Below are positions 7,793 through 15,599 of a stretch of DNA of 35,405 nucleotides, one piece after another. Under the pieces are notes generated by a model, which did not search any database, had not been told where the DNA came from, and was given only the letters and a program-made list of their open reading frames with translations. Position 1 is the first letter of the stretch, and the number at the start of each line of letters is the position of its first letter. This DNA comes from Ktedonobacterales bacterium. GTDB taxonomy: Bacteria; Chloroflexota; Ktedonobacteria; Ktedonobacterales; DATBGS01. The stretch lies in the NCBI GenBank assembly GCA_036557285.1, contig DATBHW010000035.1, forward strand, positions 1 through 35,405. Direction: 5' to 3'. The position numbers and the translations under genes are program-made.

Positions 7793-7888
7793 CCCTCTAG
7801 CCTCCCTCGAACAGATGGTGTATAATGGGCGGGATGACTGAAAGCAAGGTTCGGGCGTCTGCCCGATTCAGGCGGAAAGGGTGGCGAG

Positions 7889-8359
7889 ATGCCACGCTCT
7901 TTTTCGAGGTACGAGCGCCTGCTGGCCCTGGTGGCTGGTCTCTTCAACCTCGTGGTTGGCGTCATCTTCTTCTTTCATCTTGAAGCGAAGCTCTGCCTGG
8001 CTCAGACCACTCTGTGTGTCTGGCCGAAAGCAACCGAGCCTACCCCTATTCTGAGCCATTTTATTGGCGCTATTGTGCTGGGTAACGCTGTTGGGGCTTT
8101 CCTGCTGGCCCGCGAGCATGACTGGCTGCGCGTCCGCCCGCTGGTAGTGGTGGGCATCGTGTATGGCGCGCTGGTTCCGGCTGGTTTGTTGTACGATGCG
8201 TTTCAGCCCAACTTCAATTCGTTTTTCTGGGCGTATATCATCTTCGATCTCGCCTTTGAGATGGTATTTATCGCTCTCTTTGTCTATCACGAACGCTACC
8301 AGCCGCCAACTCCTGCCGCCTCTCAAGCGGTTGGTAAGCCAATCGGCCAGGAACAATAG
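7889..8359 (+). CDS. Small four-helix integral membrane protein
   Basis: The 156-residue protein has about four hydrophobic segments: residues 10-30 (LLALVAGLFNLVVGVIFFF), about 55-75, about 88-105 and about 115-135. It ends in a short polar Pro/Ala/Gln-rich tail. No family motif or catalytic residue was recognised. ATG 7889 is preceded by AAAGGGTGG. A TATAAT at 7821-7826 and a small GC hairpin (7851-7866) lie in the upstream region. The large LuxR-type regulator begins 32 nt downstream, so the two are probably cotranscribed. Confidence 0.75.
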   Translation: MPRSFSRYERLLALVAGLFNLVVGVIFFFHLEAKLCLAQTTLCVWPKATEPTPILSHFIGAIVLGNAVGAFLLAREHDWLRVRPLVVVGIVYGALVPAGLLYDAFQPNFNSFFWAYIIFDLAFEMVFIALFVYHERYQPPTPAASQAVGKPIGQEQ

Positions 8360-8391
8360 CCAGGCACGCCCCTGGTAGGGCAGGGACAACG

Positions 8392-11300
8392 ATGATACAG
8401 TGGCCCTTCGCCAGCAGCCCACCACCTGAGCGGCCAAAACCATCGCCAGCGCCGCTGGTGGGACGCGAGCGGGAGATGGAGCTTCTGCGGCATGCTTTAC
8501 AAGCTATCGTGACGAGCGGCGACCATTTTGCGCCGACAACGCCTCACGCGCTTTTTGTCGCCGGGGCGGCTGGTGTTGGCAAAACACGGCTGCTGCGCGA
8601 ATTGAGCGTGGAGGCTGCGGAGAGCGGCGCGATTGTGCTGTGGGGCGGCGCGTATGAGTCCGGGCTGCTGCCTCCCTATCTGCCCTTCACCGAGGCGCTG
8701 CGCCCCCACCTGCGCAGCCTCTCGTCCAGCCAGCTTGCGCGCCTGCTGGGTCTTTCCACCACCAACGGGGCCAGCGGCCAGAGCGCGGCGCTGCCCCAGC
8801 TTGGGCTGCAATGTCTGGCGCAGCTTTTTCCGCAGATTGCCACGCTGCCCGGCCTGCCAGCGCCCCAGGAGGCGCTGACGCCGGAGCAGGAGAAGTTTGG
8901 CTTGCTGGATGGCATCGCCACGCTGCTTGAGCGCATCGCCGCGCCGATGGAGGGGAAAGCGCACAAAACCCAGCCCATTCTGCTGTGTCTGGATGATCTG
9001 CAATGGGCCGACAGCGCCAGCCTGGAACTCTTGCTGTATCTGACGGCGCGGCTGCGCAATGCCAGTGTTCTGCTGCTGGGGGCGCTGCGCAACGGCTTTA
9101 TTGACCCCAGCGCGGGCAGCGCGCTGGGGCGGGCGATTGCCGAACTCAACCGCCAGCGGCTTTTCACGCTGCTGCTGCTGACTCCGCTCAGCGAAGGGGC
9201 GTCGAGTGTGCTGCTGGACGCGCTGTTGCCAGGAGGGGTTGCGCCCGATCTGCAACAGGCGGTTCTGGCGCGCGCCGAGGGCAACCCCTTCTTTATAGAG
9301 GAATTGGTTCACGCGCTGCAAGGGTCCGGCCAGATTGTGTTGCAGGATGGCCGCTGGCAGCGCGCGCGGGGGGGGCAGCAGGCGCTGAACGGGCCGCTGC
9401 CGGAACTGCCGCCCAGCATCAAGATGACGCTGGCGCTGCGTCTGGAGCCGCTGAGCGCGCCTTGCCGTGATCTGCTGCGCGCTGCGGCGCTCTGCGGGCC
9501 AGCGTTCTATCCCGATGTGCTGGCTGCCGCTACGGGTCAGAGCCAGGAAGCGGTGCTAGACTTGCTGGATGAAGCCAGCGAGGCGGGATTGATTGAGGCT
9601 GCCCCTGATGATGAGATCGAAAGCGTGGGCGCGCTGGGCGCGTTCAGTTTCGCGCAGCGCATCGCCCGTGAGTTATTGGCGGGGCAACTGCCCCGCCAGA
9701 GTCGGCGACGGCTGCATGCCGCGCTTGCCAGCGCCTTGCAGGCTCGCTCGCGCAGCCGCCAGGCCGCCGAACGCAGCGCCGCCGAGATCGCGCACCATTT
9801 CACGCAGGCCGGACGCACGCGCCAGGCGATTCACTGGACGGTGCTGGCGGGGGATGTCGCGGCGGGGCGGCACGCGCAGCGCGAAGCCATCGGGTTTTAT
9901 CGCAGCGCGCTCGCCCTGCTGGACACCAGCGCGCCAGAGCCGGTAGACACTGATGAGGTGGGCAGCGAGGAACCAGGCGAGGTGTATCGTTCGGGGCAGT
10001 TACACTGGCGGCTGGCCGAAAGCTGGTTTCGGCTGGGTGAGTTTCAATCCGCGCTGCGCAGCTTTCAATCGGCTTTGGACGAGGAGCGCGCCAGAGGTGA
10101 CGCGCTGGGCCTGGCGAAGCTGAACCGGCTGATCTCCGACGCTTACCGCCAGTTGGGGCAGTATGACCAGGCGTTTGGCTATCTTCAGGCGGCGCAAGCG
10201 GCGCTGGGAACATTCGAAGCGCCGGAGGCGGGCCAACCAACAGATGCCGCGCTGGTTGAGCAGATGTTGCAGCGGCAATCGCTGGCGGTGCTGATGATTG
10301 GCGCGGGACAGGGCGAAGCCGCCGAAGGGGCGCTGCGCGAGTCTCAGCAGCTTGCCATCCGCACCGGAGATCGCAGCGGCCAGGCGTTCGCGCTGCATAT
10401 GCTGGGCTGGATTAAAGGCTGGGGCGAACAGATCGCCCAGGCGATCCAACTCCAGGTGCAGGCCCGCGATCTGCTGCTGGAGATTGGCGATCCGTTTCAC
10501 GCCGCGCTGGGCTATGAAGGGCTGGGCATCGTCTATCAGGCTATCGGCGATACGCAAAACGCGCTGAAAGAGACTGAAGCCGGGATGGCGCTTGCCACGC
10601 GCTATGGCATTCTGCGCTCTATTCCCTGGCTGCGCTATAACCTGGGAGTGCTGGCGCTGGCGCAGGGTCGTTGGGCCGACGCCGCGCAGACGCTGGAAGA
10701 GGCGCGCAGCGAAAGCGAGCGCGCGAATGACGCGCGCCTGAAGCCGATTTTGCGGCAGGCGCTGGGTATCCTGGCGTGGCGTATGGGCAAACAGGAGCAG
10801 GCCAGGAAGGCGCTGGAAGATAGCTATCAGGCTGCCCAGGTCAGCTTCGAGTGGCTGCCAGGGAGCGCCGGGCTGCTGGGGTGGTTTCTTGCGATGAACG
10901 GCAGCCCCGACGCAGCCAGACCGTATCTCGATCAGGCCACCATGCGATCCTTTTTCACTCCGGTTGGCTTTGCCGCCGATTACTATCTGCCCTTCGTGAT
11001 GGAGGGTCTGCTGGCCTGTGGGGATGTGGAGGCGGCTGCCAGCCTGGCCGAGCGCGTCAAACCCTGGAGCGAGCGGCAATATTATGGCGTCAGCGCGCAG
11101 CGCATCCTGGGCCGGGTGGCCGCAGCGCAAGAGCAGTGGACGGAGGCGCAACGCTCTTTTGCTGCGGGGCTGGAGTTCTGCCGTCGCGCGGGCAGCCGAC
11201 CTGAGCAGGTCAGCACGCTGCTGGCCTGGGCAGGCGCGGCGCTGGATCAGGCGCGGGCGCAGCCCACCCAGGCGTCGGCGCTGATGGATGAGATCGAGCG

Positions 11301-11649
11301 GCTGACGGAAGAGGCCGAAAGCCTGAGCGGCGTCCTGAAGCTTCCTGAGCAGGCAGAGCAGGCGGTGGCGCTGCGCGCCGAAGCTGCGGCGGTTCACAAG
11401 CAGGCGGTGGCAGCAGCGGCGCTGCCGGGGACGCAGCGTATCGATCCCGCCGTGCTGAAGGGTCTGACGCCGCGCGAACTGGAGGTGCTGCGCCTGGTGG
11501 CCGACGGCAAGACCGATAAGGAAATCGCCGAAGAATTAGTGATCAGTCCACGTACCGCGAACCGGCACATCGCCAATATCTTTCTCAAGATAGATGTGAC
11601 TTCACGCGCCGCTGCGGCGGCTTACGCCATTCGTAACCGGCTGGTCTGA
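8392..11649 (+). CDS. Large ATPase-TPR transcriptional regulator with C-terminal LuxR helix-turn-helix (LAL/MalT type)
   Basis: The 1085-residue protein starts with a STAND/AAA-type ATPase: Walker A GAAGVGKT with Lys64 and Walker B LLCLDDLQWAD with Asp201-Asp202. A winged-helix/arm region follows. About residues 480-1010 are helical repeats of TPR type (for example YRQLGQYDQAFGYLQAAQAA). The last 60 residues are a LuxR-type DNA-binding domain (LTPRELEVLRLVADGKTDKE, with recognition helix around SPRTANRHI). Such proteins sense a ligand through their repeats, use ATP binding as a switch and activate nearby genes. The effector and target genes are not known here. ATG 8392 follows CAGGGACAACG. 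No signal peptide is present. Confidence 0.93.
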   Translation: MIQWPFASSPPPERPKPSPAPLVGREREMELLRHALQAIVTSGDHFAPTTPHALFVAGAAGVGKTRLLRELSVEAAESGAIVLWGGAYESGLLPPYLPFTEALRPHLRSLSSSQLARLLGLSTTNGASGQSAALPQLGLQCLAQLFPQIATLPGLPAPQEALTPEQEKFGLLDGIATLLERIAAPMEGKAHKTQPILLCLDDLQWADSASLELLLYLTARLRNASVLLLGALRNGFIDPSAGSALGRAIAELNRQRLFTLLLLTPLSEGASSVLLDALLPGGVAPDLQQAVLARAEGNPFFIEELVHALQGSGQIVLQDGRWQRARGGQQALNGPLPELPPSIKMTLALRLEPLSAPCRDLLRAAALCGPAFYPDVLAAATGQSQEAVLDLLDEASEAGLIEAAPDDEIESVGALGAFSFAQRIARELLAGQLPRQSRRRLHAALASALQARSRSRQAAERSAAEIAHHFTQAGRTRQAIHWTVLAGDVAAGRHAQREAIGFYRSALALLDTSAPEPVDTDEVGSEEPGEVYRSGQLHWRLAESWFRLGEFQSALRSFQSALDEERARGDALGLAKLNRLISDAYRQLGQYDQAFGYLQAAQAALGTFEAPEAGQPTDAALVEQMLQRQSLAVLMIGAGQGEAAEGALRESQQLAIRTGDRSGQAFALHMLGWIKGWGEQIAQAIQLQVQARDLLLEIGDPFHAALGYEGLGIVYQAIGDTQNALKETEAGMALATRYGILRSIPWLRYNLGVLALAQGRWADAAQTLEEARSESERANDARLKPILRQALGILAWRMGKQEQARKALEDSYQAAQVSFEWLPGSAGLLGWFLAMNGSPDAARPYLDQATMRSFFTPVGFAADYYLPFVMEGLLACGDVEAAASLAERVKPWSERQYYGVSAQRILGRVAAAQEQWTEAQRSFAAGLEFCRRAGSRPEQVSTLLAWAGAALDQARAQPTQASALMDEIERLTEEAESLSGVLKLPEQAEQAVALRAEAAAVHKQAVAAAALPGTQRIDPAVLKGLTPRELEVLRLVADGKTDKEIAEELVISPRTANRHIANIFLKIDVTSRAAAAAYAIRNRLV

Positions 11650-11662
11650 CAATACTTTTATC

Positions 11663-11691
11663 TTGTATTTTCAACCTGGTTCTACTACAAT
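11663..11691 (+). promoter_or_regulatory. Predicted promoter of the toxin-antitoxin operon
   Basis: TTGTAT (11663-11668) and TACAAT (11686-11691) are spaced by 17 bp. This is the only AT-rich stretch between the LuxR-type gene and the small genes that follow. Transcription would begin near 11698. Confidence 0.5.
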
Positions 11692-11727
11692 GACTCTGTA
11701 CTGCTACGCTGACCAGAGGAGGCGCAC

Positions 11728-11766
11728 GTGACCACAAGGGGAGCAAAGCATGGCGACAATCACTGA
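11728..11766 (+). other. Possible 12-codon leader ORF overlapping the antitoxin start
   Basis: A strong AGAGGAGG (11715-11722) lies 5 nt before a GTG at 11728. The frame runs 12 codons to a TGA at 11764-11766, crossing the antitoxin ATG at 11750 in another frame. It could set antitoxin translation level by coupling. Alternatively the ribosome site is fortuitous. Confidence 0.3.
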
Positions 11767-11980
11767 AATGGTAGACCAGATCAAAGCCCAGACGGCACAG
11801 CTTGATAGGGACGGGCAGGCAGCGTTGGTGGATGCTCTGGAGGAGTGGCTGGATGAATTGAGGTGGGATCTCAGCTTCAGCAGCCCGGAGGGCCAGGCCA
11901 CACTGGACCGCCTGACAGCGGAGGCAATGGCCGATGTTGCCAGGGGCGACGTGGAGGATGGTGGTTTTGATGGCCGCTAG
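11750..11980 (+). CDS. Putative antitoxin of a RelE/ParE-type toxin-antitoxin pair
   Basis: The 76-residue acidic protein is mainly helical. Its N-terminal half (ITEMVDQIKAQTAQLDRDGQ) is followed by an EEWLDELRWD helix and a charged tail with many Asp/Glu residues, as in antitoxins that wrap a RelE-fold toxin. No ribbon-helix-helix or other DNA-binding motif is certain. AGGGGAG (11737-11743) sits 6 nt before ATG 11750. The toxin gene begins inside its 3' end (11-bp overlap). The identification rests mainly on size, charge and the neighbour. Confidence 0.72.
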   Translation: MATITEMVDQIKAQTAQLDRDGQAALVDALEEWLDELRWDLSFSSPEGQATLDRLTAEAMADVARGDVEDGGFDGR

Positions 11981-12272
11981 GCTGCGCTCCCGGCGCACCA
12001 AGCGGTTCAAAGAGATGCAGACTGCTCTCCCCGCCGAGATCCAGCGTCAGGCTGAGGCTGCTTACGCTCTGTTCCGCGTAGACCCGTCGTATTCGAGCCT
12101 GCACTTTAAGCGGCTGGAGGATAGCCAGCCACCGCGATATGGCGTGCGCATTGGCGCCCACTACCGCGCCGTCGGCTACCTGGAGGGCGATCTGGTGACA
12201 TGGTTCTGGATAGGGTCGCATGAAGCCTTCAACAAGGCTTTTGCTGAGAACAAGAGGCGGCATCATGGCTGA
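11970..12272 (+). CDS. RelE/ParE-superfamily toxin-like protein
   Basis: The basic 100-residue protein has the order expected of a RelE/ParE/HigB-fold toxin. There are helices at the N-terminus (RSRRTKRFKEMQTALPAEIQ), a variable FRVDPSYSSLHFKRL segment, and then the beta-hairpins YGVRIGAHYRAVGYLEG and DLVTWFWIGSHEAF, ending in basic residues. Toxins of this fold cleave mRNA on the ribosome or inhibit gyrase; which applies here is not known. The start is uncertain: ATG 11970, TTG 11967 and ATG 11958 are in frame behind GGAGG (11953-11957). ATG 11970 was chosen as the first with workable spacing. The frame overlaps the antitoxin upstream and the next gene downstream by 8 nt. Confidence 0.8.
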   Translation: MAARLRSRRTKRFKEMQTALPAEIQRQAEAAYALFRVDPSYSSLHFKRLEDSQPPRYGVRIGAHYRAVGYLEGDLVTWFWIGSHEAFNKAFAENKRRHHG

Positions 12273-12810
12273 TCTGGAGAACAGCGAACATATCGAGCAG
12301 CCGACGGGAGCGCCCGCGCATGGGGGCCGCGAAGGTTCCGGCCAGCCCGCCGCAAATGAGGAGACTTCTGATCCTGCGCCTGCCGGAGCGGCAGATGGGC
12401 AGGCCGCGCCAGCCCCGTTGGCCGGGCTGCGCGGCGCGGAGTACGTGAAGGCGCTCAGCGGGCATCGTCTGGTGAGTGTCGAGGTTCCCTTGATCCCCAG
12501 CGAGCGACGCGGGGACTGGGAGCGCGCCAAAGGGGTGAAGATTCGCGTCACGACACGCCAGGCGCCCGACCAGGAAGGGACCGGCAGCCCTCGGCTGGAC
12601 CGCGACCACGCGCTGACGGCGCTGGTGATCGCGCTTCAGCGCCCCGGCGCGACACGCTTTGATCAGATTGATTTGCGCGGCAATCCGGCGAAAGAGGCTA
12701 TCGAACGCCTTTCCGATTACGTGAACCAGGCGCGGCTGCGCGCGCAGGCTCAGACGGGCAAAAAATGGACGGCAAGCCAGGTCTTTCTCGTTCCTATTGA
12801 GGATGCGTGA
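12265..12810 (+). CDS. Hypothetical protein, third gene of the toxin-antitoxin transcript
   Basis: The 181-residue protein starts with a disordered, Ala/Pro/Glu-rich region (residues 1-50). It continues as a compact domain with the phrases LAGLRGAEYVKALSGHRLVS and DHALTALVIALQRPGATRFD, ending in FLVPIEDA. No family was recognised and no membrane segment or catalytic motif is visible. ATG 12265 overlaps the toxin stop codon by 8 nt, with AAGAGGCGG upstream, indicating translational coupling to the toxin gene. Whether it contributes to the module or is a passenger is unknown. A repeat begins 40 nt after the stop codon. Confidence 0.65.
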   Translation: MADLENSEHIEQPTGAPAHGGREGSGQPAANEETSDPAPAGAADGQAAPAPLAGLRGAEYVKALSGHRLVSVEVPLIPSERRGDWERAKGVKIRVTTRQAPDQEGTGSPRLDRDHALTALVIALQRPGATRFDQIDLRGNPAKEAIERLSDYVNQARLRAQAQTGKKWTASQVFLVPIEDA

Positions 12811-12849
12811 TGGGGTCTTATACCGCATCCGTATGAAGCGGAGCGTGTT

Positions 12850-12962
12850 ACCTGTAGCGCCGCCGTCTCGGCGGCCACCGCTGCGCCAGGGCGAGCGTTC
12901 GCCCTTGGGGCTAGCGTCCCAGCAGGCCAGCGACAAGCCGCCTGGAAGGCGGCGCTACAAGT
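12850..12962. repeat. Interspersed palindromic repeat, short copy
   Basis: The copy has TGTAGCGCCGCC and GGCGGCGCTACA cores and the internal GGGCGAGCGTTCGCCC hairpin, but lacks the outer GGTTCCACCA ends. The rest of the gap to 13127 (12963-13055) holds a 17-bp sequence shared with the window's right edge (12980-12996) and otherwise nothing recognisable. Confidence 0.8.
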
Positions 12963-12979
12963 CGAAGCCGCAAGCATAC

Positions 12980-12996
12980 AACAGGATTTGGTATTA
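12980..12996. mobile_element. Possible solo end of an insertion sequence
   Basis: AACAGGATTTGGTATTA here is identical to the complement of 35268-35284, which lies just beyond a putative transposase stop codon at the right edge. It may be a remnant left by a past insertion. It is a single 17-bp match, so chance is not excluded. Confidence 0.3.
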
Positions 12997-13055
12997 TCAG
13001 GCTGCGAGCCGCTTGCCAGGCCGTATGATCTGGCCTTCTACCAATTTCCCCCCTC

Positions 13056-13064
13056 TGCTATAAT
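13056..13064 (+). promoter_or_regulatory. Extended -10 promoter of the cNMP/FHA membrane protein gene
   Basis: TGCTATAAT is a perfect -10 (13059-13064) with the TG of an extended element. No good -35 is visible at 17 bp. The start codon lies 64 nt downstream. Confidence 0.6.
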
Positions 13065-13127
13065 AGTCCATAGGAAACGGGCGTATTCGATCCGGAGGGA
13101 ATTGGTTTTAAGAAGGGATGGGTTTCT

Positions 13128-14951
13128 ATGGCAGCAAAGGCCCGGCGCAACAACCTCCTGCGCTTCTCCAACGTTCCACCCAGTATCCTGATTGTCACTA
13201 TCGCGGCTTCCTGGTTAGGCATGGCTACCAGCATTATCCTGGGCTATCCGCTGGCAATCATCGGCATCGTCACGATCCTTCCCTGGCTCCCGGTGTTCGC
13301 ATCGGAGGCGCTCTGGAAATATCGCCACTATGCCTGGTTCGCCCTCTTTGAGATTCTGATCGTAACCCAGGGACTCCACTTTATCGAACACATTGCTCAG
13401 ATCATCGAAGTAGATGTGATCGGCTGGCCTCGCTCGCTCTCGCGGGGCATCATCGGCAACCTGGATGCTGAGTATGTCCATTTCTTCTTTGACACGTTCC
13501 TTTTAATTGGCACGAGCGTTCTGCTCTTTGGCAAGTTCAGGAGAAATATCCCCCTCTGGATTGCCTGGGTCGTGGCCGTCTGGCACACTATTGAACACTG
13601 GTACATCACGTACTTTTACACCTTCGACTTCCCCAATTACGACGGGAATAATCCGCTTGGCCTGCGCGCGCATGAAGGGCTGCTGGGCCACAATGGCCTG
13701 CTCTGGCCGAGTTCGCCTTTCCCGCGCATCGAGCTGCATTTTCTGTATAACCTGATCTATACCACTCCGCTGGTCTGGGCCTTTGTGCTGGTGGTGCGCA
13801 CCGCCTATGACGAATATCTGAGGAAGGCGTTCCCCCGTCTCTCCGAGGCGCACCTGGGCAGGCTCAACAGCAATCTGGAATCGCTGCAAGCGCGCGCGGG
13901 CGAGATAATTATTCGCCAGGGCGAGCCTGCCGACAAGTTCTATATCATTTCCAGAGGCGAGGCGGAAGTGCTTCAGGAGACAGGCGGGCGGGCAGTGGTC
14001 ATCAACACTCTGGCGAGCGGCCAGTTCTTCGGGGAGGTTGGTCTGCTTACCGGCGCGCCGCGCAACGCTTCGGTGCGGGCGCGCACCTTTTGCGATCTGC
14101 TGGCCCTTGACCGCGATACCTTCCGCTCGGTGATTGGCAGTTCTGTGCCCACCGCCCAGGACTACGCGCAGGTGCTGGCGCTGCGGAGCGGCTCGCGCAT
14201 TCCAGCCGTGAACGTCGCTGGAACCGGCGGGGGGGCTGGAGTTCCTGGCGGGGTCTTCCCGTCGGGCGGGGGCGCGTTCCCACCGGGCGGAAGCAGCAGC
14301 CCGGCCATAAAGCCGCCAGCCATGATGCCACCAGCCATGATGCCGCCAGCCATGACGCCGCCAGCCATGACGCCGCCAGTCATGACGCCGGGCGGGAGCA
14401 GCAGCCCGGCTATAACGCCACCAGTCATGACGCCGCCTGCTATGACGCAGCCCAGGGCGCCGGTTTCTGCGCCGCCAGGGGAAACCCTGATAGAGAACAC
14501 CTTCGTGGAACCGCCTACTGTACCTACTCTGGTCAATGCCGCGCCACAAACGCCCAGGCTGGAGCCTGACGTTTCTGGCGAGAAGACGATAGGCGATCCA
14601 ACGCCACAGTTCCGCCCGGCGAATATTGGCTGGGTGTATGGCCTGATCTTCTTGAACGGCGATCAGCGTGGACAGGGGGTGGTTCTCAGCGCCGAGCGGA
14701 TGCAGATTGGCCGCGCGGTGAGCAGCGAGATTCGTCTGGCGAACGATTCGCTGGTTTCGCGCCATCATGCTGAACTGGTTCGTCTGCCCAATGGCGATTA
14801 TCAGGTTCGTGATCTGGGCAGCGCCAACGGCATCTTTATCAACAATCAGCGTCTGGCGTCCAACGAAGCACAAACCCTTCACCCTGATGACCAGATGCGC
14901 ATCGGCGCTTCGACGCTGGCCTTTCGCCGCGTGAGCGCCCGCGTTGTGTAG
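13128..14951 (+). CDS. Membrane protein with cyclic-nucleotide-binding and FHA domains
   Basis: The 607-residue protein joins three parts. Residues 1-225 form about six membrane segments containing two identical-pattern motifs, H84-F-I-E87-H88 and H153-T-I-E156-H157, plus H182 and H188; this suggests a metal- or haem-binding membrane core of unknown function. Residues about 238-345 are a cNMP-binding domain (IIIRQGEPADKFYIISRGEA, GQFFGEVGLL). Residues about 360-450 are a low-complexity linker with PPAM(M/T) pentapeptides. Residues about 505-603 are an FHA domain (IGRAVSSEI, SRHHAEL, GSANGIFIN) that should bind phosphothreonine. Inferred role: coupling of a second messenger and a Ser/Thr kinase signal to a membrane activity. 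AAGGGA lies 9 nt before ATG 13128. Confidence 0.88.
   Translation: MAAKARRNNLLRFSNVPPSILIVTIAASWLGMATSIILGYPLAIIGIVTILPWLPVFASEALWKYRHYAWFALFEILIVTQGLHFIEHIAQIIEVDVIGWPRSLSRGIIGNLDAEYVHFFFDTFLLIGTSVLLFGKFRRNIPLWIAWVVAVWHTIEHWYITYFYTFDFPNYDGNNPLGLRAHEGLLGHNGLLWPSSPFPRIELHFLYNLIYTTPLVWAFVLVVRTAYDEYLRKAFPRLSEAHLGRLNSNLESLQARAGEIIIRQGEPADKFYIISRGEAEVLQETGGRAVVINTLASGQFFGEVGLLTGAPRNASVRARTFCDLLALDRDTFRSVIGSSVPTAQDYAQVLALRSGSRIPAVNVAGTGGGAGVPGGVFPSGGGAFPPGGSSSPAIKPPAMMPPAMMPPAMTPPAMTPPVMTPGGSSSPAITPPVMTPPAMTQPRAPVSAPPGETLIENTFVEPPTVPTLVNAAPQTPRLEPDVSGEKTIGDPTPQFRPANIGWVYGLIFLNGDQRGQGVVLSAERMQIGRAVSSEIRLANDSLVSRHHAELVRLPNGDYQVRDLGSANGIFINNQRLASNEAQTLHPDDQMRIGASTLAFRRVSARVV
14313..14447 (+). repeat. 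15-bp tandem repeat encoding PPAM(M/T) linker
   Basis: Five tandem 15-bp units (14313-14387) encode PPAMM, PPAMM, PPAMT, PPAMT and PPVMT. A spacer (14388-14417, PGGSSSPAIT) and two further units follow (14418-14447). The spacer repeats the phrase GGSSSPAI found just before the first unit, giving a higher-order repeat. The array lies within the linker between the cNMP and FHA domains, and its length can vary without breaking the frame. Confidence 0.85.
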
Positions 14952-15068
14952 CGTGTGATCAGCAGCGCGTGTACGAGAGGAACGTTCGTGCTCTGGGGCA
15001 GCGTGCAGGCTAGCGAGCGATTCGCCGCCAGGGACGGCGGCGGTACACGCCTTTCAAGGAGGAAGTCT

Positions 15069-15596
15069 CTGAACGAGCGGAACGTTGTAATTGTCGCGGG
15101 GTTGATGCGCCGGGGAGATGCTCTTCTTCTGGTGCAGGAGCAGGGGCCGCGTGACCCCGCGCCATTCTGGGCGCTGCCTGGGGGAAGGGTCGAGGCGGGG
15201 GAACTGCTGCCCGAAGCGTTGATCCGCGAAGTGCGCGAAGAAACCGGGCTGGAGGTGTTTAAGCTGGGGCGTCTGCTCTACGTCACCCAACACCACAGCC
15301 CACAGGGATTTGACTGGGTGGCGGCAGCAATCCCCGGCGAAAGTGCGCAAGCCACCGCCTTTATCTTCGAGATTATCGAGTGGGGAGGCGATCTTCGCCC
15401 TGATGATCCCGACGCATTCGTGGTAGATGCGCGCTTTCTGGAGCTTGCTGGCGCTGTCGCTTCTCTTGAAGCCGCTCCGCGCGTCATGACTGAACCGCTG
15501 CTCGCCTTCCTGCGTGGCGAGGTTCGCCCAGGGGCAGTCTGGTTCTATCGCCGCCAGCCCGACGGAAGCGATCAACTGCTAGACCTTTTGGAGTGA
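15069..15596 (+). CDS. Nudix hydrolase, apparent CTG start
   Basis: The approximately 175-residue protein contains a complete Nudix box, from GRVEAG through REVREETGL, which binds the divalent metal and hydrolyses nucleoside-diphosphate-linked substrates; the substrate here is unknown. A perfect AAGGAGG (15056-15062) lies 6 nt before a CTG at 15069, and the first beta-strand (NVVIVAGLM) begins a few codons later. The in-frame ATG at 15105 would cut that strand. The frame is open back to ATG 14955, but the extra residues would translate a fragment of the interspersed repeat. The start is therefore proposed, not proven. The next gene begins 3 nt after the stop codon. Confidence 0.82.
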   Translation: MNERNVVIVAGLMRRGDALLLVQEQGPRDPAPFWALPGGRVEAGELLPEALIREVREETGLEVFKLGRLLYVTQHHSPQGFDWVAAAIPGESAQATAFIFEIIEWGGDLRPDDPDAFVVDARFLELAGAVASLEAAPRVMTEPLLAFLRGEVRPGAVWFYRRQPDGSDQLLDLLE

Positions 15597-15599
15597 CAT

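Noticed and set aside
7851-7866. Terminator before the membrane-protein gene
   Set aside because: Six-bp stem without a T-run and placed in a 5' leader.
10000-11397. 465-codon minus-strand frame inside the LuxR-type gene
   Set aside because: Rich in Arg/Gln/Leu with no domain; the plus strand has a complete, recognisable protein.
13503-14882. 459-codon minus-strand frame opposite the cNMP/FHA gene
   Set aside because: Contains the tandem repeat read backwards (RRHGW units); a shadow of a well-supported gene.
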